NCBI GenBank assembly: GCA_033782935.1
Contig: JAWQEG010000522.1
Coordinates: forward strand, 992,001 to 1,056,000
From: Petrolisthes cinctipes
Lineage: Eukaryota > Arthropoda > Malacostraca > Decapoda > Porcellanidae
Length of the DNA: 64,000 nucleotides
Direction of reading: 5' to 3'
The position numbers were made by a program, and so were the translations under genes. Each line of letters starts with the position of its first letter. The stretch's first letter is position 1. The notes beneath the pieces were generated by a model that saw only the letters and a list, made by a program, of their open reading frames with translations, had not been told where the DNA came from and ran no database searches. Shown here one piece after another: positions 35,832 through 47,283 of the stretch.

Positions 35832-38654
35832 TGTACAGATCACTTCTGGGACCCCAAAATATCGAATTTTCGGGTGTTTTGAGCCTGAATTTGAGATATA
35901 ACGGGTACAGATGCATGCACATATCGACTTTGGACATTTAAAATATCGATTTTTAGAATGTTTTGAGCCTATATTTTGAAAACATTCTAGCAATGAGTAG
36001 GCAGGTACAGATCGCTTCTGGGACCCAAAACTATCGAATTTTCGGGTATTTTGAGGTTGAATTTGGGATATAAACGGGTACAGAAGATGCATGCACATAT
36101 CGACTTTAGGGCACCTAAAATATCGATTTTGAGCATGTTTTGGGTCTGTATCTTGAAAACATTCTAACTAGGAGTAGGGTTGTACAGATCGCTTCTAGGA
36201 CCCAAAAATATCGAATTTTCGGGTGTTTTGAGCCTGAATTTGAGATATAAACGGGTACAGAATATGCATTCACATATCGACTTTTGGGCACCTAAAATAT
36301 CGATTTTGAGCATGTTTTGGGTCTGCATCTTGAAAACATTCTAACTTGGAGAAGGGATGTACAGATCACTTCTAGAACCCAAAAATACCGAATTTTCGGG
36401 TGTTTTGAGCCTGAATTTGAGATATAAACGGGTACAGAAGATGCATGCACATATCGACTTTTGGGCACCTAAAAGATCGATTTTCAGTATGTTTTGGGCC
36501 TGTATTTTGAAAATACTCTAACACGGAGTAGGCATGTACAGTTCGCTTCTGGGCCCCCAAAATATCGAATTTTCGGGTGTTTTGGGCCTGAATTTGAGAT
36601 ATCGACTTTAGGCACCTAAAATATCGATTTTTAGCATGCTCTGAGCCTATATTTTGAAAATATTCTAGCACTAAGTAGGCATGTACAGATCACTTCTGGG
36701 ACCCCAAAATATCGAATTTTCGGGTGTTTTGAGCCTGAATTTGAGATATGTACGGGTACAGAAGATGCATGCACATATCGACTTTTGGGCACCTAAAATA
36801 TCGATTTTGAGCATGTTTTGGGTCTGTATCTTGAAAACATTCTAACTAGGAGTAGGGATGTACATATCGCTTCTAGGACCCAAAAATACCGAATTTTCGG
36901 GTGTTTTGACCCTGAAATTGAGATATAAACGAGTACAGAAGATGCATGCACATATCGACTTTGGACACCTAAAATATCGATTTTCAGCATGTTTTGGGCC
37001 TGCATCTGAGTAGACATGTACAGATCGCTTCTGGGACCCCAAAATATCGAATTTTTGGGTGTTTTGGGCCTGAATTTAAGATATCAACTTTGGGCACCTA
37101 AAATATCGATTTTTAGCATGTTTTGGGCCTGTATTTTGAAAATACTCTAACACGGAGTAGGCATGTACAGTTCGCTTCTGGGCCCCCAAAATATCGAATT
37201 TTCGGGTGTTTTGGGCCTGAATTTGAGATATCGACTTTGGGCACCTAAAATATCGATTTTTAGCATGCACTGGGCCTATATTTTGAAAATATTCTAGCAC
37301 TACGTAGGCATGTACAGATCACTTCTGGGACCATAAAACATGGAATTTTCGGGGGTTTTGAGCCTGAATTTGAGATATAAACGGGTACAGATGATGCATG
37401 CATATATCGACTTTGGACACTTAAAATATCGATTTTTAGCATGTTTTGAGCCTATATTTTGAAAAAATTCTAGCACTGACTATGCATTTATGGATCGCTT
37501 CTGGGACCCAAAAATATCGAATTTTCGGGTGTTTAGTGGTTGAAATTGGGATATAAACGGGTACAGAAGATGCATGCACATATCTACTTTTGGGCACCTA
37601 AAAAATCGATTTTCAGTATGTTTTGGGCCTGTATTTTGAAAATATTCTAACAAGGAGTAGGCATGTACAGTTCGCTTCTGGGACCCCAAAATATCGAATT
37701 ATCGGGTGTTTTGGGCCTGAATTTGAGATATCGACTTTAGGCACCTAAAATATCGAATTTTAGCATGTTTTGGGCCTATATTTTGAAAATATTCTAGCAC
37801 TAAGTAGGCATGTACAGATCACTTCTGGGACCCCAAAATATCGAATTTTCGAATGTTTTGAGCCTGAATTTGAGATATAAACGGGTACAGAAGATGCATG
37901 AACATATCGACTTTTGGGCACCTAAAATATCGATTTTGAGCATGTTTTGGGTCTGTATCTTGAAAACATTCTAACTAGGATTGGGATGTACATATCGCTT
38001 CTAGGACCAAAAATACCGAATTTTCGGGTGTTTTGAGCCTGAAATTGAGATATAAACGAGTACAGAAGATGCATGCACATATCGACTTTGGACACTTAAA
38101 ATATCGATTTTCAGCATGTTTTGGGCCTGCATCTGAGTAGGCATGTACAGATCGCTTCTTAGACCCCAAAATATCGAATTTTTGGGTGTTTTGGGCCTGA
38201 ATTAAGGATATCAACTTTGGGCACCTAAAATATCGATTTTTAGCAAGTTTTGAGCCTATATTTTGAAAAAATTCTAGCACTAAGTAGGCATGTACAGATC
38301 GCTCCTGGGACCTAAAAATATCGAATTTTCGGGTGTTTTCAGGTTGAATTTGGGATATAAACGGGTACAGAAGATGCATGCACATATCGACTTTTGGGCA
38401 CCTAAAATATCGATTTTGAGCATGTTTTGGGTCTGTATCTTGAAAACATTTTAACTAGGAGTAGGGATGTATAGATCGCTTCTACGACCCAATAACACCG
38501 AATTTTCGGGTGTTTTGAGCCGGAATTTGAGATATAAACGGGTACAGAAGATGCATGCACATATTGACTTTGGGCACCTAAAATATCGATTTTCAGCATG
38601 TTTTGGGCCTGTATTTTGAAAATACTCTAACTAGGAGTAGGCATGTACAGATCG
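35832..38654 (+). repeat. Large duplicated block, copy 2 (about 2.82 kb)
   Basis: This is the duplicate of 31,204-34,360, lacking 334 bp at about 38,130, where a single TGCATCTGAGTAGG site stands for the two sites (33,501 and 33,835) of copy 1. Substitutions between copies are few. The lost segment is bounded by identical delta-monomer sequence. Confidence 0.88.
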
Positions 38655-39884
38655 CTTCTGGGACCCCAAAATATCGAATTTTCGGGTGTTTTGAGCCTGA
38701 ATTTGAGATATAAACGGGTACAGAAGATGCATCCACATATCGACTTTTGGGCACCTAAAAGATCGATATTTAGTATGTTTTGGGGCTGTATATTGAAAAT
38801 ACTCTAACACGGAGTAGGCATGTACAGATCGCTTCTGGGACCCCAAAATATCGAATTCTTGGGTGTTTTGGGCCTGAATTTGAGATATCGACTTTGTACA
38901 CTTAAAATATCGATTTTTAGCATGTTTTGAGCCTATATTTTGAAAACATTCTATCACTGACTAGACATGTACAGATCGCTTCTGGGACCCAAAATTATCG
39001 AATTTTCGGGTGTTTTGAGGTTGAATTTGATATATAAACGAGTGCATAAAATGCATACACATGTTGACTTTGGGCACCTAAAATATCGATTTTCAACATG
39101 TTTTGGGCCTGCATCTGAGTAGGCATGTACAGATCGCTTCTGAGACCCCAAAATATCGAATTTTCGGGTGTTTGGAGCCTGAATTTGAGATATAAACGTG
39201 TAAAGATGATGCATGCACATATCGACTTTGGACACTTAAAATATCGATTTTTAGCATGTTGTGAGCCTATATTTTGAAACAATTCTAGCACTGAGTAGGC
39301 ATGTACAGATTGCTTCTGGGACCCCAAAATATCGAATTTTCGGGTGTTTTGAGACTGAATTTGAGATATAAACGGGTACAGATGATGCATGCACATATCG
39401 ACTTTGGACACTTAAAATATCGATTTTTAGCATGTTGTGAGCCTATATTTTGAAACAATTCTAGCACTGAGTAGGCATGTACAGATTGCTTCTGGGACCC
39501 AAAAAATATCGAATTTTCGGGTGTTTTGGGCCAGAATTTGAGATATCGAATTTAGGCACTTAAAATATCGATTTTTAGCATGTTTTGGGCCTATATTTTG
39601 AAAATATTTTAGCACTAAGTAGGCATGTACAGTTTACTTCTAGGACCCCAAAATATCGAATTTTCGGGGGTTTTTGAGCCTGAATTTGAGATATAAGCGG
39701 GTACAGATGATGCATGCACATATCAACTTTGGACACTTAATATATCGAATTTTTGCATGTTTTGAGCCTATATTTTGAAAAAATTCTAGCACTGAGTAGG
39801 CATGTACAGATCGCTTCTGGGAACCAAAACTATCTAATTTTCGGGTGTTTTGGGCCTGAATTTGAGATATCGACTTTGGGCACC
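38655..39884 (+). repeat. Transition region with early GTTGTGAGCC monomers
   Basis: It contains theta/iota-like, gamma and delta (158 bp, near 39,110) monomers, then two adjacent near-identical 176-bp monomers with TAGCATGTTGTGAGCC and GAAACAATTC (half Bs near 39,240 and 39,416). That private half B becomes a fixed member of the HOR starting at 39,885. Confidence 0.75.
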
Positions 39885-41204
39885 TAAAATATCGATTTTA
39901 GCATGTTTTGGGCTTATATTTTGAAAATATTCTAGCACTAAGTATGCATGTACAGATCACTTCTGGGACCCCAAAATATCGAATTTTCGGGTGTTTTGAG
40001 CCTGAATTCGAGATATAAACGGGTACAGATGAAGCATGCACATATCGACTTTGGACACTTAAAATATCGATTTTTAGCATGTTTTGAGCCTATATTTTGA
40101 AAAGATTCTACCACTGAGTAGGCATTTTCAGATCGCTTCTGGGACCCAAAAATATCGAATTTTCGGGTGTTTTGGGCCTGAATTTGAGATATTGACTTTG
40201 GGCACCTAGAATATCGATTTTTAGCATGTTTTGGGCCTATATTTTGAAAATATTCTAGCACTAAGTAGGCATGTACAGATCACTTCTGGGACCCCAAAAT
40301 ATCGAATTTTCGGGTGTTTGGAGCCTGAATTTGAGATATAAACGGGTACAGATGCATGCACATATCGACTTTGGACATTTAAAATATCGATTTTTAGAAT
40401 GTTTTGAGCCTATATTTTGAAAACATTCTAGCAATGAGTAGGCATGTACAGATCGCTTCTGGGACCCCAAAAAATCGAATTTTCGGGTGTTTGGAGCCTG
40501 AATTTGAGATATAAACGGGTACAGAAGATGCATGCACATATCGACATTTGGGCACCTAAAAGATCGATTTCCAGTATGTTTTGGGCCTGTATTTTGAAAA
40601 TATTCTAGCACTAAGTAGGTATGTACAGATTACTTCTGGGACCCCAAAATATCGAATTTTCGAGTGTTTTGAACCTGAATTTGAGATATAAACGGGTACA
40701 GATAATGCATGCACATATCGACTTTGGACACTTAAAATATCGATTTTTATCATGTTGTGAGCCTATATTTTGAAACAATTCTAGCACTGAGTAGGCATGT
40801 ACAGATTGCTTCTGGGACCCAAAAATATCGAATTTTCGGGTGTTTTGGGCCTGAATTTGAGATATCGACTTTAGGCACTTAAAATAACGATTTTTAGCAT
40901 GTTTTGGGCCTATATTTTGAAAATATTCTAGCACTAAGTAGGCATGTACAGTTTACTTCTAGGACCCCAAAATATCGAATTTTCGGGTGTTTTTGAGCCT
41001 GAATTTGAGATATAAACGGGTACAGATGATGCATGCACATATCGACTTTGGACACTTAATATATCGAATTTTTTCATGTTTTGAGCCTATATTTTGAAAC
41101 AATTCTAGCACTGAGTAGGCATGTACAGATCGCTTTTGGGACCCAAAACTATCGAATTTTCGGGTGTTTTGGGCCTGAATTTGAGATATCGACTTTGGGC
41201 ACCT
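39885..41204 (+). repeat. 8-monomer relative of the 1,146-bp HOR (1,320 bp)
   Basis: Half-B anchors at 39885, 40061, 40208, 40381, 40558, 40734, 40881 and 41058 give lengths 176,147,173,177,176,147,177,147, which sum to 1,320. The first two and last three monomers correspond to those of the 7-mer that follows. The middle differs and carries GGACATTTAAAATATCG and TTTTAGAATG variants seen at 31.3 and 35.9 kb. Confidence 0.85.
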
Positions 41205-42350
41205 AAAATATCGATTTTTAGCATGTTTTGGGCTTATATTTTGAAAATATTCTAGCACTAAGTATGCATGTACAGATCACTTCTGGGACCCCAAAATATC
41301 GAATTTTCGGGTGTTTTGAGCCTGAATTCGAGATATAAACGGGTACAGATGATGCATGCACATATCGACTTTGGACACTTAAAATATCGATTTTTAGCAT
41401 GTCTTGAGCCTATATTTTTAAAACATTCTAGCACTGAGTAAGCATGTACAGAACGCTTCTGGGACCCAAAAATATCGAATTTTCGGGTGTTTTGGTCCTG
41501 AATTTGAGATATCGACTTTGGGCACCTAGAATATCGATTTCTAGCATGTTTTGGGCCTATATTTTGAAAATATTCTAGCACTAAGTAAGCATGTACAGAT
41601 CACTTCTGGGACCCCAAAATATCGAATTTTCGTGTGTTTTGAACCTGAATTTGAGATATAAACGGGTATAGATGATGAATGAACATATCGACTTTGGACA
41701 CTTAAAATATCGATTTTTAGCATGTTGTGAGCCTATATTTTGAAACAATTCTAGCACTGAGTAGGCATGTACAGATTGCTTCTGGAACCCCAAAATATCG
41801 AATTTTCGGGTGTTTTGAGCCTGAATTTGAGATATAAACGGGTACAGATGATGCATGCACATATCGACTTTGGACACTTAAAATATCGATTTTTAGCATG
41901 TTGTGAGCCTATATTCTGAAACAATTCTAGCACTGAGTAGGCATGTACAGATTGCTTCTGGGACCCAAAAATATCGAATTTTCGGGTGTTTTAGGCCTGA
42001 ATTTGAGATATCGACTTTAGGCACTTAAAATAACGATTTTTAGCATGTTTTGGGCCTATATTTTGAAAATATTCTAGCACTAAGTAGGCATGTACAGTTT
42101 ACTTCTAGGACCCCAAAAAAACGAATTTTCGGGTGTTTTTGAGCCTGAATTTGAGATATAAACGGGTACAGATGATGCATGCACATATCGACTTTGGACA
42201 CTTAATATATCGAATTTTTGCATGTTTTGAGCCTATATTTTGAAACAATTCTAGCACTGAGTAGGCATGTACAGATCGCTTCTGGGACCCAAAAATATCG
42301 AATTTTCGGGTGTTTTGGGCCTGAATTTGAGATATCGACTTTGGGCACCT
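41205..42350 (+). repeat. 7-monomer HOR, 1,146 bp, copy 1
   Basis: Anchors at 41205, 41381, 41528, 41704, 41880, 42027 and 42204 give 176,147,176,176,147,177,147. Members include GGGCTTATATTTTG...AAGTATGCATG, TAGCATGTCTTGAGCC, GATTTCTAGCATG, two GTTGTGAGCC monomers, an AATAACGATTTT member and a TAATATATCGAATTTTTGCATG member. It carries the variant ACAGAACGC (near 41,450). Confidence 0.92.
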
Positions 42351-43172
42351 AAAATATCGATTTTTAGCATGTTTTGGGCTTATATTTTGAAAATATTCTA
42401 GCACTAAGTATGCATGTACAGATCACTTCTGGGACCCCAAAATATCGAATTTTCGGGTGTTTTGAGCCTGAATTCGAGATATAAACGGGTACAGATGATG
42501 CATGCACATATCGACTTTGGACACTTAAAATATCGATTTTTAGCATGTCTTGAGCCTATATTTTTAAAACATTCTAGCACTGAGTAAGCATGTACAGATC
42601 GCTTCTGGGACCCAAAAATATCGAATTTTCGGGTGTTTTGGTCCTGAATTTGAGATATCGACTTTGGGCACCTAGAATATCGATTTCTAGCATGTTTTGG
42701 GCCTATATTTTGAAAATATTCTAGCACTAAGTAAGCATGTACAGATCACTTCTGGGACCCCAAAATATCGAATTTTCGTGTGTTTTGAACCTGAATTTGA
42801 GATATAAACGGGTATAGATGATGAATGAACATATCGACTTTGGACACTTAAAATATCGATTTTTAGCATGTTGTGAGCCTATATTTTGAAACAATTCTAG
42901 CACTGAGTAGGCATGTACAGATTGCTTCTGGAACCCCAAAATATCGAATTTTCGGGTGTTTTGAGCCTGAATTTGAGATATAAACGGGTACAGATGATGC
43001 ATGCACATATCGACTTTGGACACTTAAAATATCGATTTTTAGCATGTTGTGAGCCTATATTCTGAAACAATTCTAGCACTGAGTAGGCATGTACAGATTG
43101 CTTCTGGGACCCAAAAATATCGAGTTTTCGGGTGTTTTAGGCCTGAATTTGAGATATCGACTTTAGGCACTT
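42351..43172 (+). repeat. 5-monomer HOR variant, 822 bp, copy 2
   Basis: Anchors at 42351, 42527, 42674, 42850 and 43026 give 176,147,176,176,147. It lacks the last 324 bp (177 + 147) of the 7-mer and passes in register into the next unit. It has ACAGATCGC and CGAGTTTTCG variants, shared with copy 4 and not with copies 1 and 3. Confidence 0.92.
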
Positions 43173-44318
43173 AAAATAACGATTTTTAGCATGTTTTGGG
43201 CCTATATTTTGAAAATATTCTAGCACTAAGTATGCATGTACAGATCACTTCTGGGACCCCAAAATATCGAATTTTCGGGTGTTTTGAGCCTGAATTCGAG
43301 ATATAAACGGGTACAGATGATGCATGCACATATCGACTTTGGACACTTAAAATATCGATTTTTAGCATGTCTTGAGCCTATATTTTTAAAACATTCTAGC
43401 ACTGAGTAAGCATGTACAGAACGCTTCTGGGACCCAAAAATATCGAATTTTCGGGTGTTTTGGTCCTGAATTTGAGATATCGACTTTGGGCACCTAGAAT
43501 ATCGATTTCTAGCATGTTTTGGGCCTATATTTTGAAAATATTCTAGCACTAAGTAAGCATGTACAGATCACTTCTGGGACCCCAAAATATCGAATTTTCG
43601 TGTGTTTTGAACCTGAATTTGAGATATAAACGGGTATAGATGATGAATGAACATATCGACTTTGGACACTTAAAATATCGATTTTTAGCATGTTGTGAGC
43701 CTATATTTTGAAACAATTCTAGCACTGAGTAGGCATGTACAGATTGCTTCTGGAACCCCAAAATATCGAATTTTCGGGTGTTTTGAGCCTGAATTTGAGA
43801 TATAAACGGGTACAGATGATGCATGCACATATCGACTTTGGACACTTAAAATATCGATTTTTAGCATGTTGTGAGCCTATATTCTGAAACAATTCTAGCA
43901 CTGAGTAGGCATGTACAGATTGCTTCTGGGACCCAAAAATATCGAATTTTCGGGTGTTTTAGGCCTGAATTTGAGATATCGACTTTAGGCACTTAAAATA
44001 ACGATTTTTAGCATGTTTTGGGCCTATATTTTGAAAATATTCTAGCACTAAGTAGGCATGTACAGTTTACTTCTAGGACCCCAAAAAAACGAATTTTCGG
44101 GTGTTTTTGAGCCTGAATTTGAGATATAAACGGGTACAGATGATGCATGCACATATCGACTTTGGACACTTAATATATCGAATTTTTGCATGTTTTGAGC
44201 CTATATTTTGAAACAATTCTAGCACTGAGTAGGCATGTACAGATCGCTTCTGGGACCCAAAAATATCGAATTTTCGGGTGTTTTGGGCCTGAATTTGAGA
44301 TATCGACTTTGGGCACCT
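43173..44318 (+). repeat. 7-monomer HOR, 1,146 bp, copy 3
   Basis: This is nearly identical to copy 1 (offset 1,968 = 1,146 + 822), including ACAGAACGC, CGAATTTTCGGGTGTTTTAGG and the CCCCAAAAAAACG variant near 44,090. Confidence 0.92.
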
Positions 44319-45464
44319 AAAATATCGATTTTTAGCATGTTTTGGGCTTATATTTTGAAAATATTCTAGCACTAAGTATGCATGTACAGATCACTTCTGG
44401 GACCCCAAAATATCGAATTTTCGGGTGTTTTGAGCCTGAATTCGAGATATAAACGGGTACAGATGATGCATGCACATATCGACTTTGGACACTTAAAATA
44501 TCGATTTTTAGCATGTCTTGAGCCTATATTTTTAAAACATTCTAGCACTGAGTAAGCATGTACAGATCGCTTCTGGGACCCAAAAATATCGAATTTTCGG
44601 GTGTTTTGGTCCTGAATTTGAGATATCGACTTTGGGCACCTAGAATATCGATTTCTAGCATGTTTTGGGCCTATATTTTGAAAATATTCTAGCACTAAGT
44701 AAGCATGTACAGATCACTTCTGGGACCCCAAAATATCGAATTTTCGTGTGTTTTGAACCTGAATTTGAGATATAAACGGGTATAGATGATGAATGAACAT
44801 ATCGACTTTGGACACTTAAAATATCGATTTTTAGCATGTTGTGAGCCTATATTTTGAAACAATTCTAGCACTGAGTAGGCATGTACAGATTGCTTCTGGA
44901 ACCCCAAAATATCGAATTTTCGGGTGTTTTGAGCCTGAATTTGAGATATAAACGGGTACAGATGATGCATGCACATATCGACTTTGGACACTTAAAATAT
45001 CGATTTTTAGCATGTTGTGAGCCTATATTCTGAAACAATTCTAGCACTGAGTAGGCATGTACAGATTGCTTCTGGGACCCAAAAATATCGAGTTTTCGGG
45101 TGTTTTAGGCCTGAATTTGAGATATCGACTTTAGGCACTTAAAATAACGATTTTTAGCATGTTTTGGGCCTATATTTTGAAAATATTCTAGCACTAAGTA
45201 GGCATGTACAGTTTACTTCTAGGACCCCAAAATAACGAATTTTCGGGTGTTTTTGAGCCTGAATTTGAGATATAAACGGGTACAGATGATGCATGCACAT
45301 ATCGACTTTGGACACTTAATATATCGAATTTTTGCATGTTTTGAGCCTATATTTTGAAACAATTCTAGCACTGAGTAGGCATGTACAGATCGCTTCTGGG
45401 ACCCAAAAATATCGAATTTTCGGGTGTTTTAGGCCTGAATTTGAGATATCGACTTTGGGCACCT
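44319..45464 (+). repeat. 7-monomer HOR, 1,146 bp, copy 4
   Basis: Its first five monomers share copy-2 variants (ACAGATCGC, CGAGTTTTCG), but it retains the last two monomers. The run ends at 45,465, where the half B starts GATTTTAGCATG, one T short, as at 39,885. Confidence 0.92.
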
Positions 45465-45959
45465 AAAATATCGATTTTAGCATGTTTTGGGCTTATATTT
45501 TGAAAATATTCTAGCACTGAGTAGGCATGTACAGATCACTTCTGGGACCCCAAAATATCGAATTTTCCGGTGTTTTGAGCCTGAATTTGAGATATAAACG
45601 GGTACAGATGCATGCACATATCGACTTTGGACATTTAAAATATCGATTTGAGCATGTTTTGGGTCTGCATCTTGAAAACATTCTAACTAGGAGAAGGGAT
45701 GTACAGATCACTTCTAGAACCCAAAAATACCGAATTTTCGGGTGTTTTGAGCCTGAATTTGAGATATAAACGGGTACAGAAGATGCATGCACATATCGAC
45801 TTTTGGGCACCTAAAAGATCGATTTTCAGTATGTTTTGGGCCTGTATTTTGAAAATACTCTAACACGGAGTAGGCATGTACAGTTCGCTTCTGGGCCCCC
45901 AAAATATCGAATTTTCGGGTGTTTCGGGCCTGAATTTGAGATATCGACTTTAGGCACCT
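45465..45959 (+). repeat. Exit of the 7-mer array and chimeric alpha monomer
   Basis: A zeta-type monomer with the 3-bp loss (GGGTACAGATGCATGC) and GGACATTTAAAATATCG is joined near 45,640 to an alpha half B (GAGCATG, GTCTGCATCTTG, GAGAAGGG). From there the sequence follows 31,670-32,040 at offset 13,970. The join is inside the AAAATATCGATTT anchor. Confidence 0.8.
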
Positions 45960-46459
45960 AAAAAATCGATTTTTAGCATGCTCTGGGCCTATATTTTGAA
46001 AATATTCTAGCACTAAGTAGGCATGTACAGATCACTTCTGGGACCCCAAAATATGGAATTTTCGGGGGTTTTGAGCCTGAATTTGAGATATAAACGGGTA
46101 CAGATGATGCATGCACATATCGACTTTGGACACTTAAAATATCAATTTTTAGCATGTTTTGAGCCTATATTTTGAAAAAATTCTTGCACTGACTAGGCAT
46201 GTACGGATCGCTTCTGGGACCCAAAAATATCGAATTTTCGGGTGTTTAGTGGTTGAAATTGGGATATAAACGGGTACAGAAGATGCATGCACATATCGAC
46301 TTTTGGGCACCTAAAAGATCGATTTTCAGTATGTTTTGGGCCTGTATTTTGAAAATACTCTAACACGGAGTAGGCATGTACAGTTCGCTTCTGGGCCCCC
46401 AAAATATCGAATTTTCGGGTGTTTTGGGCCTGAATTTGAGATATCGACTTTAGACACCT
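45960..46459 (+). repeat. 500-bp zeta-eta-epsilon trimer, copy 1
   Basis: The trimer has lengths 176 + 177 + 147. It has private variants GCATGCTCTGGGCC, GTACGGATCGC and TGTTTAGTGGTTGAAATTGGG. The equivalent half-B anchor recurs at 46,460. Confidence 0.88.
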
Positions 46460-46959
46460 AAAATATCGATTTTTAGCATGCTCTGGGCCTATATTTTGAA
46501 AATATTCTAGCACTAAGTAGGCATGTACAGATCACTTCTGGGACCCCAAAATATTGAATTTTCGGGGATTTTGAGCCTGAAATTGAGATATAAACGGGTA
46601 CAGATGATGCATGCACATATCGACTTTGGACACTTAAAATATCAATTTTTAGCATGTTTTGAGCCTATATTTTGAAAAAATTCTAGCACTGACTAGGCAT
46701 GTACGGATCGCTTCTGGGACCCAAAAATATCGAATTTTCGGGTGTTTAGTGGTTGAAATTGGGATATAAACGGGTACAAAAGATGCATGCACATATCGAC
46801 TTTTGGGCACCTAAAAGATCGATTTTCAGTATGTTTTGGGCCTGTATTTTGAAAATATTCTAACAAGGAGTAGGCATGTAAAGTTCGCTTCTGGGACCCC
46901 AAAATATCGAATTTTCGGGTGTTTTGGGCCTGAATTTGAGATATCGACTTTGGGCACCT
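46460..46959 (+). repeat. 500-bp trimer, copy 2
   Basis: This is an exact-length repeat of the preceding trimer with a few substitutions. TGTTTAGTGG occurs at 46,243 and 46,743. The next half-B anchor is at 46,960. Confidence 0.88.
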
Positions 46960-47283
46960 AAAATATCGAATTTTAGCATGTTTTAGGCCTATATTTTGAA
47001 AATATTCTAGCACTAAGTAGGCATGTACGGATCGCTTCTGGGACCCAAAAATATCGAATTTTCGGGTGTTTAGTGGTTGAAATTGGGATATAAACGGGTA
47101 CAGAAGATGCATGCACATATCGACTTTTGGGCACCTAAAAGATCGATTTTCAGTATGTTTTGGGCCTGTATTTTGAAAATATTCTAACACGGAGTAGGCA
47201 TGTACAGTTCGCTTCTGGGACCCCAAAATATCGAATTTTCGGGTGTTTTGGGCCAGAATTTGAGATATCGACTATGGGCACCT
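46960..47283 (+). repeat. 324-bp dimer derived from the trimer
   Basis: A zeta half B is fused to the eta-type half A with GTTTAGTGG (177 bp) and followed by an epsilon 147-bp monomer. It equals the trimer minus one 176-bp monomer, producing a hybrid monomer at the join. Confidence 0.85.

Noticed and set aside
46693..47226. Minus-strand frame of 177 codons with internal peptide repeats
   Set aside because: It follows the 500-bp and 324-bp repeat units exactly, so the peptide repeat is a shadow of the DNA repeat.
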